Shown one piece after another: positions 8,411 to 17,131 of a DNA stretch of 64,000 nt. Both the position numbers and the translations under genes were made by a program. The notes under the pieces were generated by a model, which saw only the letters and a program-made list of their open reading frames with translations, searched no databases and was not told where the DNA came from. How positions within the stretch are numbered: position 1 is the stretch's first letter; each line of letters begins with the position of its first letter. The stretch comes from Planctomonas sp. JC2975 (GTDB taxonomy: Bacteria; Actinomycetota; Actinomycetes; Actinomycetales; Microbacteriaceae), in the NCBI RefSeq assembly GCF_012985205.1, contig NZ_JABEKS010000001.1, positions 2,170,001 to 2,234,000 of the forward strand. Direction: 5' to 3'.

Positions 8411-9019
8411 ATGACGCCACGCGGAATCCGCGCGGTCCGCGGAACCGCGGCCGCGTCTTTCGCCGTCTTCGTGGCCGCCTTGTTCCACGATGCCGCGGGC
8501 GGCGGGCTGCCGTCCGCTCTCGCCGTCGTGCTCTCGCTCGCGTTCGCCGTGCCGCTTTGCGTGGCCCTCGCGGGCAAGCGGATCTCGCTGTGGCGGCAGA
8601 CGGCTTCCGTCGGAGTGAGCCAGCTGCTGCTGCACCTCTTGTTCGGGCTCGGCTCGGGCGCCAGCGGGACGATGCTCGTCGCCCCGACGGGACATGTGCA
8701 CGCCGGTGCCCACGTCGCGATCGTCTCCGGCCAGCTGATGCCCGAACAGGTCATGCACAACGACGACGCCATGATGCTCGTCGCGCACGCCGCAGCAGCG
8801 ATCGCCACGATCGTGGCGCTACGTCACGGTGAGAAGACGTTGTTCGCGCTCGCGAACTTCACCGTTCTGCTCGTCACCGCGGTGAACCGGATCGCGACCG
8901 TCGCCGTTGAAACGCCGACCCGGATGCTTGTTCGCGCCGCTCCTGCACCCGTCGCCGTATCGGTTCCGGCGCTCGGAGTGCTGCGGCACAGAGGGCCGCC
9001 CGCCGCGCTCGCGGCGTAA
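8411..9019 (+). CDS. Hypothetical multi-pass membrane protein beside the YcnI/CopC genes
   Basis: 202 residues with about four or five hydrophobic segments: near 8-30, 34-55, 66-85, a long one near 125-140 and one near 148-165. Histidines cluster outside the helices (GHVHAGAHV about 97-105, VMHNDDAMMLVAHAA about 118-132), suggestive of metal handling. I do not recognise a named family. GGGGAACGTC before the ATG is a weak ribosome site. It lies upstream of and codirectional with ycnI and copC, and similar proteins tend to accompany those genes in actinomycetes, so a copper-related membrane role is an inference only. Confidence 0.75.
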   Translation: MTPRGIRAVRGTAAASFAVFVAALFHDAAGGGLPSALAVVLSLAFAVPLCVALAGKRISLWRQTASVGVSQLLLHLLFGLGSGASGTMLVAPTGHVHAGAHVAIVSGQLMPEQVMHNDDAMMLVAHAAAAIATIVALRHGEKTLFALANFTVLLVTAVNRIATVAVETPTRMLVRAAPAPVAVSVPALGVLRHRGPPAALAA

Positions 9020-9139
9020 GCGCACTCGGACGATCCCGGATCACCGCCCGTCGTCACTCGAATCTCGAGGACGATGGCGGTCGTGGCTGCGGTCGGCGTC
9101 GACGCGCGTTCGCCGCTCCGACGTCAGCATCCAGCGCAT

Positions 9140-9156
9140 CGTGCATCGTATGCACG
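9140..9156. promoter_or_regulatory. Palindrome upstream of ycnI, candidate metal-responsive operator
   Basis: CGTGCAT-CGT-ATGCACG has perfect 7-bp arms around a 3-bp centre, 22 bp before the ycnI start. Its position between two codirectional genes of the copper-type cluster makes it a good candidate operator. The regulator is not in this window. Confidence 0.5.
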
Positions 9157-9178
9157 AGCAGGCATATTGAAAGAATCC

Positions 9179-9949
9179 ATGATCAGACGAAGTTTCGCGA
9201 TGGCAGCAGCTGTCGCAGCCGCCGCGGTCGCCCTCGCGGTCGCCACCCCCCTCGCAGCCGAGGCGCACGTGCGGATCGACCCGGACCAGGCATCGGCCGG
9301 CACGTACGCGGTGATCACGTTCCGCGTGCCGAACGAGTCCGCGACGGCCGGCACGGTCGGACTCGAGGTCGACTTCCCGACCGACACCCCGTTCACCTCG
9401 GTCTCGTACAAGCCGGTGCCCGGATGGTCGGCCGTCGTCACGACGACCACCTTGCCCGAGCCCGTGAAGATCAACGGCGCCACCGTCACGTCGGCTCCGA
9501 CGAAGATCGTCTGGACCGCCGATGCCGGCACCCAGGTCGGCCCCGGCCAGTTCCAGGAGTTCAGTGTTTCGGCAGGCATCGTGCCGAACACCGGAAAGAT
9601 GGTGCTCCCGGCAACGCAGACCTATTCGGACGGCAGCGTCGTGAAGTGGGACCAGGCGACACCGGCATCGGGCAAGGAGCCGGAGCATCCGGCGCCCACG
9701 CTCTACATCAACGACCAGCCACCCGGCGACTCGACCCCCACGATCGTGAGCAGCTCGACCGTACCGGTCGCCTCCGGCGCGTCGACGACGAGCACGCTCG
9801 GGATCGGTCTGGGCCTCGGCGGGCTGGCGCTCGGCGCCATCGCCCTCGTGATCTCGGTTCTCGCGCTGACCAGGCGTCCGAGCGCTCAGGCCGCTCCGCG
9901 GGCAGATTCATCGGAGGGCGGAGAAGGCTCGGGCGGGGGCGAGGCCTGA
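9179..9949 (+). CDS. ycnI: YcnI family (DUF1775) copper-binding membrane protein
   Basis: 256 residues. A signal peptide (about 1-29, ending AAEA) exposes His30 as the mature N-terminus (HVRIDPDQ), the copper ligand known for YcnI proteins. The DUF1775 beta-sandwich follows, with FRVPNES, FPTDTPF and VPGWSA. The tail is Ser/Thr-rich, then one membrane helix (about 210-232) and an acidic cytoplasmic end. It acts on the outer face of the membrane, probably binding Cu. The ATG is preceded by GAAAG. The stop overlaps the copC start by one base, so they form one operon. Confidence 0.93.
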   Translation: MIRRSFAMAAAVAAAAVALAVATPLAAEAHVRIDPDQASAGTYAVITFRVPNESATAGTVGLEVDFPTDTPFTSVSYKPVPGWSAVVTTTTLPEPVKINGATVTSAPTKIVWTADAGTQVGPGQFQEFSVSAGIVPNTGKMVLPATQTYSDGSVVKWDQATPASGKEPEHPAPTLYINDQPPGDSTPTIVSSSTVPVASGASTTSTLGIGLGLGGLALGAIALVISVLALTRRPSAQAAPRADSSEGGEGSGGGEA

Positions 9950-10626
9950 TGCCGCGTCGGTCTCGGCTTTCGGGAGGTGGATCAGACCACGTACGGGCGA
10001 CACGTCGCATCCGCCTTCCGAAGAGGCGGAGCCTTGGCGCCGCGGCCGCGGTCGTCGCCCTCGCGGCCGCCGCGGTCGTCGGCGCGCTGACCTCGGCCCC
10101 CGCGAGCGCCCACGACTACCTCGTGGACAGCTCGCCGAAGGCGGGATCGACGCAGACGACCCCGATCGACAGCGTTCGTCTCACGTTCGACGACGTGGTG
10201 CTCGACCTGGCGACCTCGGGTCCAGGAGCGCTGCTGCAGGTGACGGGTCCCGACGGAGCGTCCACGCACTTCGAGACCGGATGCCCGACCGTGCAGGACC
10301 GCAACGTCACGGCTCCTGTGGCCCTCGGTGGCCCAGGAAAGTACCTGGTCACGTGGCAGGTCGTCTCCGCGGACGGTCACGTCGTGTCCGACTCGATCGT
10401 CTTCACGTACGCACCGCCGTCAGGAACGACTGTCGCCAAGGGCTCGGCAACGAGCCCGTGCAAGGGTGCTGGAGCCACCAGCACCGCGAAGGCGAGCGCG
10501 GGAACAGCGCAGGGGACCGTCGACTCCGGCGCGATCGTCATCGTCGTGGTCATCGCCGTGGCGATCGTCGTGCTCGCGCTGATCGCGGTGCTGGTGCTGG
10601 TCCTCACCCGACGGCGCGCCCGGTGA
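9949..10626 (+). CDS. copC: CopC-domain copper-binding protein
   Basis: 225 residues. A basic N-terminal leader and signal sequence end at APASA, giving a mature start at His55 (HDYLVDSSPKAGS), the classical CopC copper ligand. The late ADGHVVSDS provides the second conserved His/Asp region. A Ser/Ala-rich linker with a Cys near SPCKG leads to a C-terminal membrane helix and RRRAR tail, so the protein is anchored like YcnI. No CopD-type membrane partner is fused. The start ATG overlaps the ycnI stop. Confidence 0.93.
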   Translation: MPRRSRLSGGGSDHVRATRRIRLPKRRSLGAAAAVVALAAAAVVGALTSAPASAHDYLVDSSPKAGSTQTTPIDSVRLTFDDVVLDLATSGPGALLQVTGPDGASTHFETGCPTVQDRNVTAPVALGGPGKYLVTWQVVSADGHVVSDSIVFTYAPPSGTTVAKGSATSPCKGAGATSTAKASAGTAQGTVDSGAIVIVVVIAVAIVVLALIAVLVLVLTRRRAR

Positions 10627-10655
10627 GGCGCCCGCCTCCCCCGCATACTGGAGAA

Positions 10656-11342
10656 ATGCCCATCCATTTCCTCACCGGCGCCACCTCCGGCATCGGATCC
10701 GCCCTCGCCCGCGCTCTGCACGGGCGAGGGGACGAACTCCTGCTGCTGGCTCGGAACGACGAACGAGCCGCCGAGCTGGCAGCGGAGTTCCCGGGCGCGA
10801 GCACCGTGGTGGGCGACCTCGAACATCCGGAGTCTCTGGCGGAATCCGTCGGTGAGCGGATGCCGACCCGCCTCGACTCCGTGCTGCACGTCGCAGGAGT
10901 GGTCGACCTCGGTCCTGTCTCGGCGCTGCCATCCGCGGTGTGGCGGCGGACGCTCGCCGTGAATCTGGAGGCCCCTGCCGAGCTGACCCGCCTCGCGCTG
11001 CCGGCGCTGCGCGAGGCATCCGGTCGGGTGGTGTTCGTGAACTCGGGGGCAGGGCTGAATGCATCGCCGCAGTGGGGCGCGTATGCGGCGAGCAAGTTCG
11101 GGCTGCGTGCACTGGCTGATTCGCTCCGTGCCGAGGAGCGCGAGGCTGGTGTGCGCGTGACGAGCGTGTACCCCGGCCGGACGGCGACGCCGATGCAGCA
11201 GCGGGTGCACGAGCAGGAGGGCGCCGACTACGACGATGCCGACTGGATTCGCCCCGAATCGGTCGTGACAGCGGTGCTGACGGCGCTCGACCTGCCTCGC
11301 GACGCTGATCTGACGGAGCTGCGGGTGCGGCCGGGACGCTGA
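10656..11342 (+). CDS. Short-chain dehydrogenase/reductase
   Basis: 228 residues. The cofactor motif TGATSGIG lies at 7-14, the structural LHVAGV replaces the usual NNAG, a Ser in VNSGAG is followed by the catalytic YAASK, and VYPGRTATPM fits the substrate loop. All classical SDR catalytic residues are therefore present. The substrate cannot be read. The start ATG lies six bases after CATACT with GGAGAA between, so both a leaderless and an SD-led reading are possible. It follows copC by 29 bp and may be read from the same transcript. Confidence 0.9.
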   Translation: MPIHFLTGATSGIGSALARALHGRGDELLLLARNDERAAELAAEFPGASTVVGDLEHPESLAESVGERMPTRLDSVLHVAGVVDLGPVSALPSAVWRRTLAVNLEAPAELTRLALPALREASGRVVFVNSGAGLNASPQWGAYAASKFGLRALADSLRAEEREAGVRVTSVYPGRTATPMQQRVHEQEGADYDDADWIRPESVVTAVLTALDLPRDADLTELRVRPGR

Positions 11343-11577
11343 GCCGCGGCGCAGCGACGCCAGGCCGGCCGAGAGTCGGCGTACGAGCCTCGGTCGGCAT
11401 CACGTGGAGACACGTCAACCTGAGGATTTTGTTGCTGTTCCGGATGACGCCCGCGGCGTACGGTGTGCTCACCGACCATGGCGTCCGAGATCCGTGGCGG
11501 CTGCACGACCCAGCCGGTGCCGTGCCTGCACGAGGAGAACGACGACGTCCACCGACACAGCACCGCAGAACCCGGGG

Positions 11578-11943
11578 ATGCTCTGGCATCCCGATCCCGC
11601 CGCCCACGACTACGACGCGGCGGCCTCGTATCTGGCCCTGACCATCCGGGCCAAAGACGCACGTCGCATCGCCGACCGGTTGCGTGCGGCGAAATCGACG
11701 TCGTTCAAGGCCAAGGACATCTTGCGTGCGTCCGCGCTTCCGCTGCTTCCGCGGGACAATCCGGATGTCGCGAAGCAGCTCGGGCGCATCGCCGTCGGTG
11801 AGCCGCTCTCGCCGTGCCTGATCGTGCGCGGCGACCTCGCCGGCGGCCGCCCCGCCCAGATCGCCGACGGATACCACCGGGTGTGCGCATCGAACTACAT
11901 CGACGAGGACGCTGACATCCCCGTCAGGATCGTCGGACTGTGA
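11578..11943 (+). CDS. Hypothetical protein with a ParB-like DGYHR motif
   Basis: 121 residues from ATG 11578. The C-terminal half contains FKAKDILRASALPLL, DPVVAKQL-like sequence and IADGYHRVCASNYIDEDADIPVRIV. The DGYHR core recalls the DGxHR motif of ParB/sulfiredoxin-fold proteins, but no HTH follows, so it is not a partition protein. I do not know a function. The start is uncertain: the frame is open upstream to GTG 11404, and AGGAG at 11533-11537 precedes no ATG/GTG in this frame at usable distance. It precedes the aquaporin gene by seven bases and is probably cotranscribed. Confidence 0.7.
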   Translation: MLWHPDPAAHDYDAAASYLALTIRAKDARRIADRLRAAKSTSFKAKDILRASALPLLPRDNPDVAKQLGRIAVGEPLSPCLIVRGDLAGGRPAQIADGYHRVCASNYIDEDADIPVRIVGL

Positions 11944-11950
11944 GCATCGG

Positions 11951-12763
11951 ATGAGACTTGCGCAGCGTCCCGGCGACAGCACCCGTGTGTATCCCGAGCT
12001 CTCCGGCCGGGAGCGCGAGTACGTGCACTCCTTCAACGACCTGCGACTGGAGTGGGTTCGGCTTCTCGCCGAGTTCCTCGGCACATACCTGCTCGTGCTG
12101 ACGGCGGCGGGCGGCGGCGTGGTGGATGCCCTGACGCACGGCGCCGTGGGATCCGCAGCGGCAGTGACGGCTCCCGGACTCGTGGTGCTGGCCGTCATCC
12201 TCGCGACGGGTGCTGTCTCCGGCGCACATCTGAACCCCGTCGTCACGATCGCGTTCGCGTTCCGCACCGATTTCCAGTGGATGCGGGTTCCCGGTTACGT
12301 GTTCGCCCAGCTCGCAGGAGCGGCGGCAGCGGCGGCGACGCTCGCGGCGGTCTTCGGCGTGCACGGGGCGGCGGGGCTCACGGTCCCCGGCCCGCAGTTC
12401 ACCGACACGCAGGCCGCCGTGGTCGAGGGGCTCCTGACGTTCGGACTCGTGACGATCATTCTGGGCGCCGCCTCAGGAGCGCAGAACGTGGGTGCACTCT
12501 CGGCCTTCGCGGCCGGCGGATGGGTTGTCCTCGCCGGGTTGTGGGCCGGTGCGGTGAGCGGGGCGTCGATGAACCCCGCGCGATCGATCGGCCCGGCGCT
12601 GGTCAGCGGCGACTACGCCCATCTGTGGGTCTACATCGTGGGACCATTCGTGGGATCCGGACTCGCGGTGGCCGCCGCGTTCGGCCTTCGCGGACGCGGC
12701 GGCGATGCGGTGTCCAGACGCGCGGCACAGGGCGCGGGACCGAATCGCACGTCTGGCACGTAG
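11951..12763 (+). CDS. MIP-family aquaporin / glycerol-type channel
   Basis: 270 residues with six membrane segments plus two half-helices. The first NPA box is altered to NPV (95-97, within SGAHLNPVVTI); the second is intact NPA (208-210, SGASMNPARS). Arg211 after the second box is the conserved selectivity-filter Arg. The N-terminal 30 residues are hydrophilic and unusually long. Function is passive transfer of water or small neutral solutes; the altered first box and narrow signature do not decide between them. It directly follows the DGYHR-motif gene. Confidence 0.93.
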   Translation: MRLAQRPGDSTRVYPELSGREREYVHSFNDLRLEWVRLLAEFLGTYLLVLTAAGGGVVDALTHGAVGSAAAVTAPGLVVLAVILATGAVSGAHLNPVVTIAFAFRTDFQWMRVPGYVFAQLAGAAAAAATLAAVFGVHGAAGLTVPGPQFTDTQAAVVEGLLTFGLVTIILGAASGAQNVGALSAFAAGGWVVLAGLWAGAVSGASMNPARSIGPALVSGDYAHLWVYIVGPFVGSGLAVAAAFGLRGRGGDAVSRRAAQGAGPNRTSGT

Positions 12764-12917
12764 CCGTCGCGCAGCGACTGACTCTCCGCTGCCGATCCCT
12801 TCATCCGTGCTCGTCCACCGCCTCGGAAGGTGGAGCAGAGGCCGATTCTTCGTGAACGTTCCGTTCCGATTGCTTCTGGACGGACATCCGTAGTTCGGAG
12901 TTCGAACGGTCGGACTA

Positions 12918-12941
12918 TATTTGTTTCACATCAAGCAAATA
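12918..12941. promoter_or_regulatory. Inverted repeat, candidate MarR operator
   Basis: TATTTGTTT-cacatc-AAGCAAATA has 9-bp arms with one mismatch and is AT-rich in a GC-rich setting. It lies 30-53 bp upstream of the MFS start. A MarR gene follows the MFS gene, so it is a natural partner. Confidence 0.6.
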
Positions 12942-12970
12942 GTTCAGTCGTTACGCCGTTCTGGAGTTCT

Positions 12971-14827
12971 GTGACCACCGCCACCACACCGCCGCCCTCC
13001 CGCGCCCTGTTCACCAAGGACCACCCTCGCTACAAGTGGGTCGCCCTGAGCAACACCACCCTCGGCATGCTGATGGCGACGATCAACTCGTCGATCGTCA
13101 TCATCTCGTTGCCCGCCATCTTCAAGGGCATCAGGCTCAACCCGCTCGAGGCGGGCAACGTGAGCTACCTGCTCTGGATGCTGATGGGCTACATGCTCGT
13201 CACCGCCGTGCTGGTCGTGACGTTCGGGCGCCTCGGCGACATGTACGGTCGCGTGCGCATCTACAACCTCGGCTTCGTGGTGTTCACGATCGGATCGATC
13301 GCCCTCGCGTTCGACCCGTTCACCAACGGCGCCGGAGCCATGTGGCTCATCGTATGGCGGCTCGTGCAGGGCATCGGCGGCGCCATGCTGTTCGCCAACT
13401 CGACAGCGATCCTGACGGATGCCTTCCCGGCGAACCGCCGCGGCATGGCCCTCGGGATCAACCAGGTCGCCGCCATCGCCGGAAGCTTCATCGGCCTCAT
13501 CGTCGGCGGTCTGCTGGCCGTCGTCGACTGGCGTGCTGTCTTCTTCGTGAGCGTGCCGATCGGCATCATCGGCACCATCTGGTCGTACATCTCCCTCAAG
13601 GAGGTGGGGACCAAGAACCCCGGCAAGCTGGATTGGCCGGGCAACATCACGTTCGCCGTCGGCCTGACGGCACTGCTCACCGCGATCACGTACGGCATCC
13701 AGCCCTACGGCGGCAACTCCACCGGATGGACCAACCCCTGGGTACTGGGCGGGATCATCGGCGGCGCCCTGCTGCTCGTCGTCTTCACGTTCATCGAGCT
13801 GCGCGCGAAGTCGCCGATGTTCAACATGCGCCTGTTCAGGATCAGGGCGTTCGCGATGGCGAACCTCGCCGGACTCCTCGCATCGGTCGGGCGAGGCGGC
13901 CTGCAGTTCATGCTGATCATCTGGCTGCAGGGCATCTGGCTGCCGCTGCACGGCTACAACTATGCGGACACTCCCCTCTGGGCCGGCATCTACATGCTGC
14001 CGATCACGATCGGGTTCCTCATCGCCGGGCCGCTCTCCGGCGTGCTGTCCGACAGGTTCGGCGCTCGGCTGTTCGCGACGCTCGGCCTGCTCATCGTGGC
14101 GATCACCTTCGTGCTGCTGCTGCTCATCCCGGTGAACTTCGAGTACTGGCAGTTCGCCATCATCACCGGCCTCTCCGGAATCGGATCCGGCATGTTCGGG
14201 GCGCCGAACCGCACCGCGATCATGAACAGCGTTCCAGCGAATCAGCGAGGGGCGGCATCCGGAATGGCGGGCACGGTGCAGAACGCCGGGACGTCGCTCT
14301 CGATGGGTCTGTTCTTCTCGCTGCTCATCTCGGGTCTCGCCGCGTCGCTGCCGAGCGCCCTGTACGACGGGCTCACCTCGCACGGCGTTCCGTCGGCCGC
14401 CGCGCACAAGATCGCCGAGCTGCCGCCGGTGAGCAGTGTGTTCGCGACGTTCCTGGGCTACAACCCGATCGAGAGCCTGCTCGGGCCGACCGGCGTGCTC
14501 GCCAAACTGCCCGCCGCAGATGCGGCCACGCTGACGGGCAAGGAGTTCTTCCCCCAGCTGATCCAGAATGCGTTCCACGACGGACTCGCCGTGGTGTTCA
14601 TCGCGGCGGCGATCATGTCCCTGATCGGCGCGGTCGCGTCCTTCAGCCGCGGCAAGAAGTATGTGCACGCCGACACCGCTCCTGTGCGCCTGCACAACGA
14701 GCCCGGCGGAAGTGCGGATGCCTCCGACAAGGCATCCGCTTCCGTCGCCGCGACGGCGGCCGATGCCCCCGCAGCCGCCGTCACGAGTTCAGCCACGGCC
14801 GACGCAACCCCGACCGGCGCGCCCTAG
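12971..14827 (+). CDS. MFS drug-efflux transporter, DHA2 (14-TM) type
   Basis: 618 residues from GTG 12971, preceded by TGGAG; the longer upstream frame has no signal. An N-terminal cytosolic region is followed by about 14 membrane segments. Diagnostic pieces: [14 protein letters not shown] (loop 2-3 motif A), [16 protein letters not shown] (motif C-like region) and [15 protein letters not shown] in the second half. The tail after about 555 is hydrophilic and Ala/Ser/Thr-rich. Proton-driven export of toxic compounds is expected for the family; the substrate is unknown. The MarR gene starts 10 bp downstream and a dyad operator lies upstream, so drug-inducible derepression is inferred. Confidence 0.93.
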   Translation: MTTATTPPPSRALFTKDHPRYKWVALSNTTLGMLMATINSSIVIISLPAIFKGIRLNPLEAGNVSYLLWMLMGYMLVTAVLVVTFGRLGDMYGRVRIYNLGFVVFTIGSIALAFDPFTNGAGAMWLIVWRLVQGIGGAMLFANSTAILTDAFPANRRGMALGINQVAAIAGSFIGLIVGGLLAVVDWRAVFFVSVPIGIIGTIWSYISLKEVGTKNPGKLDWPGNITFAVGLTALLTAITYGIQPYGGNSTGWTNPWVLGGIIGGALLLVVFTFIELRAKSPMFNMRLFRIRAFAMANLAGLLASVGRGGLQFMLIIWLQGIWLPLHGYNYADTPLWAGIYMLPITIGFLIAGPLSGVLSDRFGARLFATLGLLIVAITFVLLLLIPVNFEYWQFAIITGLSGIGSGMFGAPNRTAIMNSVPANQRGAASGMAGTVQNAGTSLSMGLFFSLLISGLAASLPSALYDGLTSHGVPSAAAHKIAELPPVSSVFATFLGYNPIESLLGPTGVLAKLPAADAATLTGKEFFPQLIQNAFHDGLAVVFIAAAIMSLIGAVASFSRGKKYVHADTAPVRLHNEPGGSADASDKASASVAATAADAPAAAVTSSATADATPTGAP

Positions 14828-14836
14828 GATCGACGG

Positions 14837-15328
14837 ATGCCACGCCCTGACACTCGCACCGCGGACGCCGATTCAGCCGACGTCCACGCGGCAGGCGACC
14901 GGGACGAGACGGCAGCGCGCCTCGCGGTCGTCGTCGGACGGATCAACCGCAGGATCCGCGCCGTCGGATCCCACCTCACCCAGGCGCAGCTGTCCGCTCT
15001 GTCGAGCATCGCGCGAAAGGGTCCGCTTCGTCCGGGCGATCTCGCCAGGATCGAGTCCATCGGCGCTCCCGGCATCACCCGCCTCGTGGCGGACCTCGAG
15101 GCACGCGGACTCGTGGAGCGACATGCGGATCCCGACGACGGACGCTCGTCGCTCGTGACCGCCACGGAGGCCGGGGCCGAGGCCGTGCTGCGCGCCCGGG
15201 CCGAACGCGCCGAGCGGGTCGGCAAGCTCATGGCCGAACTGGACGACGACGAGGTGGACGCGATCACGGGCATCCTGGACACGCTGGAGCGAGTGGCGTC
15301 TGCGGTGCCGAAGCCCAAGGAGTTCTGA
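14837..15328 (+). CDS. MarR-family transcriptional regulator
   Basis: 163 residues. Winged-helix features: LTQAQLSALSSIA, LRPGDLARIE, PGITRLVADLEARGLVER (recognition helix) and the wing DPDDGRSSLVTAT. The C-terminal helices give dimerisation. It is 10 bp after the MFS gene, and its own TAGGAT hexamer (14825-14830) lies exactly six bases before the ATG, so it may also have a leaderless promoter inside the end of the MFS gene. It is probably the repressor of the upstream pump. Confidence 0.92.
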   Translation: MPRPDTRTADADSADVHAAGDRDETAARLAVVVGRINRRIRAVGSHLTQAQLSALSSIARKGPLRPGDLARIESIGAPGITRLVADLEARGLVERHADPDDGRSSLVTATEAGAEAVLRARAERAERVGKLMAELDDDEVDAITGILDTLERVASAVPKPKEF

Positions 15329-15335
15329 CCGGCGG

Positions 15336-15935
15336 TCAGTGGCGGACGCGGCGCATCTCCTCCGCAAGACCGGGGTTGCCCTGCTGGATGTTCTCGATGA
15401 TGCGGTCGGTGACCTCTGGCTTCTTGTTCTGGCTGAGCTTGGAGCGTGCGTCGAAGCGGGTGACGAGCATCCGCAGTCCGACAGTGCCCTTCGCGATGCG
15501 GCGAGCGCCCGCCTCGTCCTCCGACAGGCTCCTGCCGTGCGGGTAATGCTGCTCGAAGTGGTCGGTGAGCCGCGACAGAACCCGGAAATTCTCCTCTTCG
15601 GAGAGGATCTCCGGCGTGCCGTACAGGTGCGCGGTCACGTGATTCCAGGTCGGCACGATGTCGCCGGGCTCGTACCAGCTGGAGGACACGTAATCGTGCG
15701 GCCCCTGGATGATAACCAGCACCTCGTGCCGCCCCAGCTCGTGCAGCTCCTCGTCAGGACGACCGAAGTGGCTGAGGATCACGATGTCGTCGCTGTCCTC
15801 GTCGAGCAGCACCGGATAGTGCGAGGCGACGAGTCCGTCGGCCGTGTTCGACACGATCGTGGCCCACGGGTTGTTACGGATCAGTCGTTTGACCTCGTTC
15901 GGATCCGTCATCAGGTAGTGGGGGGTGTGCCTCAT
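15336..15935 (-). CDS. PaiB-type FMN-binding protein (negative transcriptional regulator family)
   Basis: 199 residues. The family opening is MRHTPHYLMTDP, then NPWATIVSNTADGLVASHYP, FGRPDEE, VIIQGPHDYVSSSWY and PTWNHVTAHLYG, covering the flavin-binding split-barrel motifs of PaiB/FMN-binding proteins. PaiB of Bacillus represses sporulation and protease genes. Here regulation is unproven and an FMN-dependent redox role is equally possible. The gene is convergent with the MarR gene and ends seven bases away. No Shine-Dalgarno is visible before the ATG. Confidence 0.92.
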   Translation of the reverse strand: MRHTPHYLMTDPNEVKRLIRNNPWATIVSNTADGLVASHYPVLLDEDSDDIVILSHFGRPDEELHELGRHEVLVIIQGPHDYVSSSWYEPGDIVPTWNHVTAHLYGTPEILSEEENFRVLSRLTDHFEQHYPHGRSLSEDEAGARRIAKGTVGLRMLVTRFDARSKLSQNKKPEVTDRIIENIQQGNPGLAEEMRRVRH

Positions 15936-15997
15936 GGATCAAGGAAAACACACGCACCGCGCCCGGCGCTGGTGGCCGTTGGAGGCAGGATGGATGC

Positions 15998-16219
15998 ATG
16001 TCGCTCGCACGCAGCAACTTCGCCGACCTGCCGACGCCGTCCAAGGTGGCGGTCGTCGTCGCCGTCATCGTGCAGGTGTCCCTCACCGTCGCCGGGTTCG
16101 TCGATCTCGCACGACGCGATCAGGACGAGGTGCGCGGGCCGAAGCCGGTGTGGATCCCTGTGATCCTCGTCAACTGGGTGGGGCCGATGGTCTACTTCCT
16201 GGCCGGACGCCGGCGCTGA
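15998..16219 (+). CDS. Small PLDc-N-domain membrane protein
   Basis: 73 residues with two membrane helices (about 16-34 and 48-68). Between them is LARRDQDEVRGPKPVW, then ILVNWVGPMVYFLAGRRR, which is the N-terminal domain found on cardiolipin-synthase-like proteins and as stand-alone small proteins in actinomycetes. No catalytic HKD motif is present, so no phospholipase activity is expected. The ATG follows CAGGAT by six bases. It is divergent from the PaiB-type gene. Confidence 0.85.
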   Translation: MSLARSNFADLPTPSKVAVVVAVIVQVSLTVAGFVDLARRDQDEVRGPKPVWIPVILVNWVGPMVYFLAGRRR

Positions 16220-16247
16220 CGGAACGGCATCCGCTCCTGCCTGCACG

Positions 16248-16294
16248 ACGAAGGCCCCGGAGGACGACGGGTGCGTCCTGGCCGGGGCCTTCGT
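16248..16294. terminator. Strong bidirectional hairpin terminator
   Basis: ACGAAGGCCCCGG (16248-16260) pairs perfectly with CCGGGGCCTTCGT (16282-16294); an inner AGGAC/GTCCT pair extends the stem. It sits between the convergent PLDc-N-type and YciI genes, so it probably ends both transcripts. Confidence 0.85.
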
Positions 16295-16361
16295 GCTCTG
16301 CCGCACGGGGTGCGACTGCCGCCGGTCGCGCGATCGGCCGGCGTCATTCGGCGGGCGGGGG

Positions 16362-16694
16362 TTACTCGAACGGCCAGAACGGGCGCACCTCGATCTGCCC
16401 GAATCGCGCCATGGGGTGCTTCGATGCGATCTCGACGGCATCCTCGACGCTCTCGCACTCGAGCACGTCGTAGCCGGCGATCATCTCCTTCGTCTCGAGG
16501 AACGGGCCGTCGGTCACCGAGAGTTCGCCCTGGCGGAGGCGCACCGTCTTGGCGTCCTCCGAAGGACGCAGCCGGCTGCCGTCGATCCACGCGCCCTTCT
16601 TCGAGACGAAGTCGCCCCATTCCTGGATGTTGTCCTCCTCGGCCGAGTACGGCTCGGCGTTGGGGTCGGTGGCCACGATCATCATGTACTTCAT
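16362..16694 (-). CDS. YciI-family protein (DGPF/YCII domain)
   Basis: 110 residues. MKYMMIVATDPN at the start and VTDGPFLETKEMIAGYDVLE carry the DGPF signature, with KHPMARFGQIEVRPF at the end. It is a single dimeric ferredoxin-like domain, often encoded near ECF sigma factors; none is seen here. The function is unknown. The ATG at 16694 has AGGAGGAAC directly upstream and is preferred to an upstream in-frame ATG. Confidence 0.92.
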   Translation of the reverse strand: MKYMMIVATDPNAEPYSAEEDNIQEWGDFVSKKGAWIDGSRLRPSEDAKTVRLRQGELSVTDGPFLETKEMIAGYDVLECESVEDAVEIASKHPMARFGQIEVRPFWPFE

Positions 16695-16850
16695 GGTTGT
16701 TCCTCCTGGAAGGTCGGTCACGTAGACGTCGAACGAGGTTCCGCGTTTTCGACAGGGGTCGGGAAGAGGCCTCAGCGGTTGCGGCAGCAGCGTCGGAAGC
16801 GGCCGGCCGAACGCTGATCAGCGCGCCAGACCGATGGACGCCCGCGACCC

Positions 16851-17039
16851 CTAGTGCGAGATCGCGATCAGGATCGCCACCACGATGAGAGTGCCGACCA
16901 CCCCGGTGGTGAGTCCGAGCCCGAACCACCGTGCCGGGCCGTGCGAGCGCTCCGGTGCCGGCGGCAGCCCGGAGGTCGCTCCTTCGCCGGGCTTCATCGT
17001 GACCGGACCGGGAGTGCCCGGCCCCATTCCCAAGCTCAT
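16851..17039 (-). CDS. Small single-pass membrane protein, Pro/Gly-rich N-terminus
   Basis: 62 residues. The first 38 are hydrophilic and rich in Pro and Gly, followed by one hydrophobic helix (FGLGLTTGVVGTLIVVAIL) ending AISH at the C-terminus: a tail-anchored arrangement. No family is recognised with confidence. Expression is supported by TATCGT (17046-17051) exactly six bases before the ATG, the leaderless pattern used by other genes here. Confidence 0.6.
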   Translation of the reverse strand: MSLGMGPGTPGPVTMKPGEGATSGLPPAPERSHGPARWFGLGLTTGVVGTLIVVAILIAISH

Positions 17040-17131
17040 GTCGTCACGATACTGCCGTGGGTCGCCCTTGTCGTCGGTGCTCTCCTGGCGGAACAGCGGT
17101 CATGGACCGGGTGACGACGGGCGAGCCGCCC

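Noticed and set aside
12830-12970. Upstream extension of the MFS gene
   Set aside because: The extension covers the MarR-type dyad and promoter region; GTG 12971 with TGGAG is the better start.
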